The position numbers and the translations under genes are program-made. From IMG/VR virus record IMGVR_UViG_3300045119_000111, positions 1 to 23,320 of that record: a DNA stretch of 23,320 nucleotides; one strand, given 5' to 3'. Source of the stretch: a virus. The notes under the pieces are model-generated. The model searched no databases and was not told where the DNA came from. It worked only from the letters and a program-made list of their open reading frames with translations. Below are positions 20,339 through 23,320 of the stretch, one piece after another; within the stretch, counting starts at the first letter, position 1; each line of letters opens with the position of its first letter.

Positions 20339-20343
20339 AGCGA

Positions 20344-20526
20344 TCAGGTGATGACGGTGGCGACCGTGGCGCCCGACACGTCCTGGTTCTCACCGGCCAC
20401 GACCTGCGAGGTGAGCAGGCGGGTGACCTCTCGCCCGATGGTCTGCGTGACGTCGGTGCCGGTGGCGACGATCTTGGCGGCGGTGGTGTTGGGCAGGGTG
20501 ACGGTGATGGCGACGGCGACGGACAT
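20344..20526 (-). CDS. Small hypothetical protein
   Basis: A 60-residue protein starting MSVAVAITVTLPNTTAAK. It is Thr/Val/Ala-rich, lacks cysteine and contains a central amphipathic segment (IGREVTRLLTSQVVAG). It is the last gene of the right-hand leftward operon, 14 nt after the previous stop. The ITVT-type N-terminal strand recalls the 11301-11633 product, but similarity is too short to trust. Function is unknown. Confidence 0.6.
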   Translation of the reverse strand: MSVAVAITVTLPNTTAAKIVATGTDVTQTIGREVTRLLTSQVVAGENQDVSGATVATVIT

Positions 20527-20540
20527 GAGCCCAGCCTACT

Positions 20541-20702
20541 TCAGCGCCACGAGCGCCACTGCAGCTCCAGGGCGAGGGCGTACCAGTAGCTCTGCGGGGG
20601 CCAGCAGCCCCGTGGGCACGCTCGGGACCGTGAGGCGGCCACACGCTGCGGGAAGACCCTCAGGCGCTTGAGGCGCCACAGGGACTCATCGTGCGTGGGC
20701 AC
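20541..20702 (-). CDS. Possible small basic Trp-rich protein (GTG start)
   Basis: A 53-residue frame runs from a GTG at 20702 (inside the end of the HAD gene, 17-nt overlap) to a TGA at 20541. After the initiator it reads PTHDESLWRLKRLRVFPQR, with a Cys/Trp/Tyr-rich second half and five Trp in total. It fills an otherwise empty 160-nt gap in an operon where every other junction is tight, which is the main support. No clear ribosome-binding site was found. Confidence 0.38.
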   Translation of the reverse strand: MPTHDESLWRLKRLRVFPQRVAASRSRACPRGCWPPQSYWYALALELQWRSWR

Positions 20703-21027
20703 GCCGGTAGCTCTCGACCTGCACGAGCGTGGCGTCCCAGTCGCCCCGGAACCGCAGGCCCTTGTCATCGAGGTACACGTCGGCGGCGGGCTTGGCCAGC
20801 ACCACCCGCACCTCGTTCGGGAAGCCGTAGTAGTCGAGCCAGTCGGAGACGTGCACGAGCTGCGCCTCGGTCTGCGCTCGGGCGGTGTGCACGAGCACGA
20901 CGTGCCCCCGGCGCAGCAGCGCCCGCACGGCCTCGTACGCTCCGGCGATCGGCGGCCCCATGCGGCGGCCGGGCTTCGGGTGCGCTGCGTCGTGCAGCAC
21001 GCCGTCGAAGTCGAGGCACACGATCAT
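20686..21027 (-). CDS. HAD-like phosphatase
   Basis: A compact 113-residue hydrolase of the HAD superfamily. Motif I is CLDFDGVLHD (nucleophile D6, acid/base D8). Motif II is VHTAR (T48), motif III K79 in LAKPAADV, and motif IV acidic residues around VYLDDKG (D87/D88). There is no cap domain, so a small nucleotide or polynucleotide-end phosphate is a likely substrate, as for phage polynucleotide phosphatases. The exact substrate cannot be read. Its ATG shares a base with the stop of the upstream gene (TGATG). Confidence 0.8.
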   Translation of the reverse strand: MIVCLDFDGVLHDAAHPKPGRRMGPPIAGAYEAVRALLRRGHVVLVHTARAQTEAQLVHVSDWLDYYGFPNEVRVVLAKPAADVYLDDKGLRFRGDWDATLVQVESYRRAHAR

Positions 21028-21227
21028 CAGTCGTCCAGCTTGGCAAGGTTGTTGTGGTACTGGTCGTTGCGGTCGACGGCGCTGTGCGCCGAGGCGATCT
21101 CTCGCAGCTCGGCCTTGCGGTCACGCCCGTGCGTGCAGCCGCACCGGCCGTTGCCATCCTCTCGGAGGCAGCCGAGCCCCGAGCCCTTGTGCGGTGCGTG
21201 TCCGCACTCGTCGCATGCCCAGCCCAT
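21027..21227 (-). CDS. Small cysteine-rich zinc-ribbon-like protein
   Basis: This protein has 66 residues from an ATG at 21227 that overlaps the upstream TGA (TGATG). Cysteines C5, C8, C20, C29 and C31 with H10/H33 (CDECGH, then RCGCTHG) suggest a zinc-bound knob. A charged helix follows (RKAELREIASAHSAVDRN). The longer open frame above this start is shadow. Unknown function; a nucleic-acid or host-protein adaptor is plausible. Confidence 0.68.
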   Translation of the reverse strand: MGWACDECGHAPHKGSGLGCLREDGNGRCGCTHGRDRKAELREIASAHSAVDRNDQYHNNLAKLDD

Positions 21228-21373
21228 CACGCACTCCAGTCGATGTTCTTGCACGGCACAATCTTCGTGGCGGGCACCGTAGTGTCGACCTCGATCATCG
21301 TGCAGAGGCAGTCGATGGCGATGCACGCCTCGTCGGAGATGGCGTAGCGCTTCTTGTTGTAGGTGACGATCAC
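21227..21373 (-). CDS. Small hypothetical protein (GTG start)
   Basis: A 48-residue gene from a GTG at 21373, which overlaps the stop of the upstream gene as GTGA; its own TGA overlaps the next ATG. The protein begins MIVTYNKKRYAISDEACIAI and continues CLCTMIEVDTTVPATKIV, with four cysteines. Both junctions being coupled makes the gene convincing despite its size. No family is recognised. Confidence 0.62.
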   Translation of the reverse strand: MIVTYNKKRYAISDEACIAIDCLCTMIEVDTTVPATKIVPCKNIDWSA

Positions 21374-21543
21374 GGCTGCAGCTCCTTGATGTAGTCGACG
21401 TTGCCCGACGGGGCGGTGAACACACGCTTGCCCTCTTCGCCGGTCACGACGCTTACGAGCCCGCTGTCGGGCTCGCTGACGATGCCGTCGCCCCGCACGT
21501 TGAAGATGGGGCCGCCCTTGATCTGCACGGTGTAGAGGCTCAC
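21370..21543 (-). CDS. Small hypothetical protein (GTG start)
   Basis: This protein has 57 residues from a GTG at 21543 that overlaps the previous TGA by 4 nt (GTGA). It starts MSLYTVQIKGGPIFNVRGDG and continues with strands and a closing YIKELQP. The much longer upstream frame is a shadow of the phosphoesterase and other genes. It resembles a tiny beta-barrel, but the function is unknown. Confidence 0.62.
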   Translation of the reverse strand: MSLYTVQIKGGPIFNVRGDGIVSEPDSGLVSVVTGEEGKRVFTAPSGNVDYIKELQP

Positions 21544-21731
21544 GGTTCGATCTCCCCGGCGTCGAGCACGTCCTCGATGGGAACGCAGCGCTGTATGAGG
21601 ACGTACACGCCGTTGTCGAACAGGTCGATGACGTCGATGACCTCTTCGCCGTCTTCGAGGACCAGCTCGTCGGTGTCGCCGATGCCGCCGAGCTTCAGGC
21701 GCTCGTTGCGGAAGGTGCAGTGCCGGGGCAT
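21540..21731 (-). CDS. Small acidic hypothetical protein
   Basis: A 63-residue protein, MPRHCTFRNERLKLGG then a strongly acidic body (DTDELVLEDGEEVIDVIDLF and DVLDAGEIEP). Its ATG overlaps the TAA of the gene before it (TAATG). The acidity is notable beside basic neighbours, in particular the 47-residue basic product just upstream, which could be a partner. No family is recognised. Confidence 0.66.
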   Translation of the reverse strand: MPRHCTFRNERLKLGGIGDTDELVLEDGEEVIDVIDLFDNGVYVLIQRCVPIEDVLDAGEIEP

Positions 21732-21874
21732 TAGTCAATCCTCCGTTTGTCTCTGATCCGCAGGTTGCGGTCACGTCCGGTGAAGCCGTAGCTCGGGCCG
21801 GTGTTGCTCTTTCGCATGGCGAGGTACCACCGCTTCGCCTTCTTGGACCACGAGCTGTATCGCTTCGTCGCCAC
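21731..21874 (-). CDS. Small basic hypothetical protein (GTG start)
   Basis: A 47-residue, highly basic protein from a GTG at 21874 placed directly after the phosphoesterase TAG. It begins MATKRYSSWSKKAKRWYLAM and ends RNLRIRDKRRID. The TAA overlaps the next ATG (TAATG). AGG touches the start, so coupling rather than a separate ribosome-binding site probably drives translation. It probably binds nucleic acid, judged from composition only. Confidence 0.58.
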   Translation of the reverse strand: MATKRYSSWSKKAKRWYLAMRKSNTGPSYGFTGRDRNLRIRDKRRID

Positions 21875-22744
21875 CTAGTGCCGTCCCTTGAACACGCCGA
21901 TGCTGCGGCCGGTGTACCGCTTGCACAGGCTATTGAGTGAAACAAACTTGGGGTCGTAGTCGCCCCGTCGCACATCGTAGGCGATGACGATGCCCCGCCA
22001 GTGGTCATTGCCCTGGTGCCCGAGGTAGTCCTCGTCGTGGATGTAGAACGACCCGGCCACGAGCCCGAGGTGCGCACCACCGCCGACGATCTCCCGCCGA
22101 CCGAACCACAGGCCCTGTTGGTGGCCCATCGTGAACGAGCGGCCGATGGTCTTGATGCGTGCGTCCATCGACTGCCCGGCCAGCGGGCGCCCACTCATGC
22201 GGTTGGCGAAGTAGTGGGCGTACATCACGCCGTCGAGCGTGACCGGCTTCAGGAACGGGTGCACCTTGTAGCGGTCGTCATGCGTGACGGCCAGGTCATC
22301 GAGGGTCACGAGGCCTTCGAGCTGGGCGTCCTGCTGCGCTGCCCGCACGATGCGTTCCTCGTGGTTGCCCATCGTGGCGTGCGCCTCGGGGAACCACAGC
22401 TTCGAGCGGTCGGCTGGTGCGAGGTTGACGCTGTTGGCGCCCTCCTGCAGCGCACCGTGAAACGTGTCCCAGGCGTCGTTGCCGTACTTCACGTCGGTCT
22501 TGTACCGGCGACCCTCCATCAGCGTGCCACCCTTGCGGTCGTAGCTGCTGAGCGAGGGCATGTCGTACCAGTCCATGAGCTGGATCAGCTTCACGTTGGG
22601 GCGCCCGACAAACTTCTCGCCGATGTAGTGCCCGGCCCACTCCAGGTGCGCTGTCGGCGCACCGTACTTGTTCTGCGTGTCGGGGATGACGATGTGGACG
22701 GTGTCGTTCTGGAGGTGCCTCGGTGCTGTCATGGTCCTGGCCAT
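21875..22744 (-). CDS. Calcineurin-like metallophosphoesterase
   Basis: A 289-residue two-metal phosphoesterase. Recognisable motifs are IPDTQ (D22, replacing the usual DxH), MDWYD (D58/D61, the GDxxD position), MGNHEE (126-130, the GNHE motif), MYAHYF (H177) and MGHQQG (H208, the GHxH-like position). This set is typical of phosphoesterases in tailed-phage genomes, whose substrates range from nucleotides to DNA ends. GGAGG lies 9 nt before the ATG. It is in an operon with a HAD phosphatase, so the two may act on related phosphate substrates during takeover or nucleotide scavenging. Confidence 0.84.
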   Translation of the reverse strand: MARTMTAPRHLQNDTVHIVIPDTQNKYGAPTAHLEWAGHYIGEKFVGRPNVKLIQLMDWYDMPSLSSYDRKGGTLMEGRRYKTDVKYGNDAWDTFHGALQEGANSVNLAPADRSKLWFPEAHATMGNHEERIVRAAQQDAQLEGLVTLDDLAVTHDDRYKVHPFLKPVTLDGVMYAHYFANRMSGRPLAGQSMDARIKTIGRSFTMGHQQGLWFGRREIVGGGAHLGLVAGSFYIHDEDYLGHQGNDHWRGIVIAYDVRRGDYDPKFVSLNSLCKRYTGRSIGVFKGRH

Positions 22745-22745
22745 G

Positions 22746-23045
22746 CTACCGGCCTCCGATCAGCTTGTAGCGCCAGTCGCCACGGCCAAACTGCTCGGCC
22801 TGTGCTACACGCTGGCCCAGGTCGTTCTTCAGCTCACGCACCCGCCGGGTGGCGCTGCGCCCGCACACGTCTTCAAGCTGCGCACCGGGCACAAACTCTC
22901 CGGCGTTCTGCTGTAGCAGCGAGCGCACGCACTCACGCTGGTTGTCGTGCCGAGGCGCCGACTCGATGTACGCCTCGTGCGACCGGCCTTCCCACTCGGC
23001 CGCCTTGGCGTCACGCCTGGCGACGTAGTCATCGTATGCGCTCAC
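22746..23045 (-). CDS. Hypothetical protein with winged-helix-like C-terminus
   Basis: This protein has 99 residues from a GTG at 23045 that overlaps the upstream stop (GTGA). The N-terminal half is a charged helix (SAYDDYVARRDAKAAEWEG). Residues 38-95 (RECVRSLLQQNAGEFVPGAQL, then RSATRRVRELKNDLG) resemble the small helix-turn-helix modules in which an RxxxL(K/R)xxxG helix ends the recognition part. The tail is strand-like. DNA binding is plausible but not certain. Confidence 0.66.
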   Translation of the reverse strand: MSAYDDYVARRDAKAAEWEGRSHEAYIESAPRHDNQRECVRSLLQQNAGEFVPGAQLEDVCGRSATRRVRELKNDLGQRVAQAEQFGRGDWRYKLIGGR

Positions 23046-23173
23046 CGGAACCTCCGTTGCAGTGCTCTGCGCTCCGCACGGTTGCGGGGCGGATGGATGC
23101 CGCCCAGGTTGCGCTCGACCTTGAGGGGTTGAGCGGCCCGGACGGCGTTGCCCTTGCTGCGTCGCCGACTCAT
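23042..23173 (-). CDS. Small very basic protein
   Basis: This protein has 43 residues from an ATG at 23173 that overlaps the upstream stop (ATGA). It starts MSRRRSKGNAVRAAQPLKVE and ends PPRNRAERRALQRRFR, so about a third of the residues are Arg or Lys. The longer frame above it is shadow of the next gene. It is probably nucleic-acid binding or disordered. No family is recognised. Confidence 0.6.
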   Translation of the reverse strand: MSRRRSKGNAVRAAQPLKVERNLGGIHPPRNRAERRALQRRFR

Positions 23174-23320
23174 GGCGACACGTCGTACGGCTGCAGCCAC
23201 CGCTTGGCCCGGTCGGCCGGGTGCGGCGGGTTGTCCTCGATCACGAGCTTGGCCTTGGGGTTGAGCAGGATCTGCTCGCCCTCCCAGGTGTTCGGCCACT
23301 CGACGCCGTGGTCTTCGGCC
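23170..23320 (-). CDS. Hypothetical protein, C-terminal part only (start beyond right edge)
   Basis: The minus frame is open from the window edge to a TGA at 23170, giving 49 residues and no start codon in the window. It includes EWPNTWEGEQILLNPKAK and PADRAKRWLQPYDVSP. The stop overlaps the next ATG (ATGA), the same coupling used throughout this operon. The fragment is too short to identify. Confidence 0.6.
   Translation of the reverse strand, partial: AEDHGVEWPNTWEGEQILLNPKAKLVIEDNPPHPADRAKRWLQPYDVSP

Noticed and set aside
20344-20526. Paralogy with the 11301-11633 product
   Set aside because: Only a short ITVT-type strand is shared, which is too little to claim homology.

Overview
The window is a high-GC, densely packed segment of a tailed-phage (or prophage) genome. 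It carries a large terminase, a P22-like portal, a scaffold-like protein, an amidase endolysin and a collagen-like tail fibre. There is no rRNA, no recognisable tRNA, no integrase and no CRISPR array. High GC, frequent GTG starts, leaderless-looking starts and TAnnnT-type -10 boxes suggest an actinobacterial host. That is inference: nothing in the window identifies the host. The large portal, and the absence of a tape-measure or major tail gene from this part, would fit a short-tailed phage but do not prove it.

Layout. (1) Positions 1-10056 are a leftward late operon, read from right to left: zinc metallopeptidase, two small virion-like proteins, collagen/collar tail fibre, a small beta-rich protein, endolysin, large terminase, two coiled-coil proteins, portal and a scaffold-like protein cut by the left edge. 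(2) At 10056-10378 a single rightward gene sits inside the leftward block with its own promoter and downstream inverted repeats, like a moron. (3) Positions 10380-14355 are a second leftward block: a Pro/Ala/Gly-rich protein, small virion-like proteins, a Cys-rich protein, a 21-residue membrane peptide and a RecA-fold ATPase at the head. (4) A leftward zinc/HTH protein (14673-15821) overlaps the end of a small rightward zinc-finger gene. (5) Positions 15822-16436 are a mostly non-coding region where transcription diverges. (6) Positions 16437-20240 hold ten small rightward genes, most of them separated by stem-loops and each preceded by a strong Shine-Dalgarno. Four of the gaps also hold larger folded elements. 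(7) Positions 20344-23320 are a tightly coupled leftward operon of small genes with a HAD phosphatase and a calcineurin-like phosphoesterase, converging on the array at a strong terminator.

How the parts work together. Blocks 1 and 3 build, package and release the virion. Block 7 looks like accessory nucleotide/phosphate metabolism and host takeover. Block 6 is the most unusual part. It is a chain of one-gene cassettes (hairpin, a TGTAAG-like box, AGGAGG, small ORF) in which the lower stems of the hairpins change sequence between cassettes while staying paired. Three gaps are bracketed by long inverted repeats of 22, 15 and 24 nt; the last encloses about 320 nt of hairpin-rich non-coding sequence, the best candidate here for an undescribed structured RNA. 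Several short genes (partial genes at both edges and GTG-start genes of 43-66 codons) were found by reading coupled start/stop overlaps.
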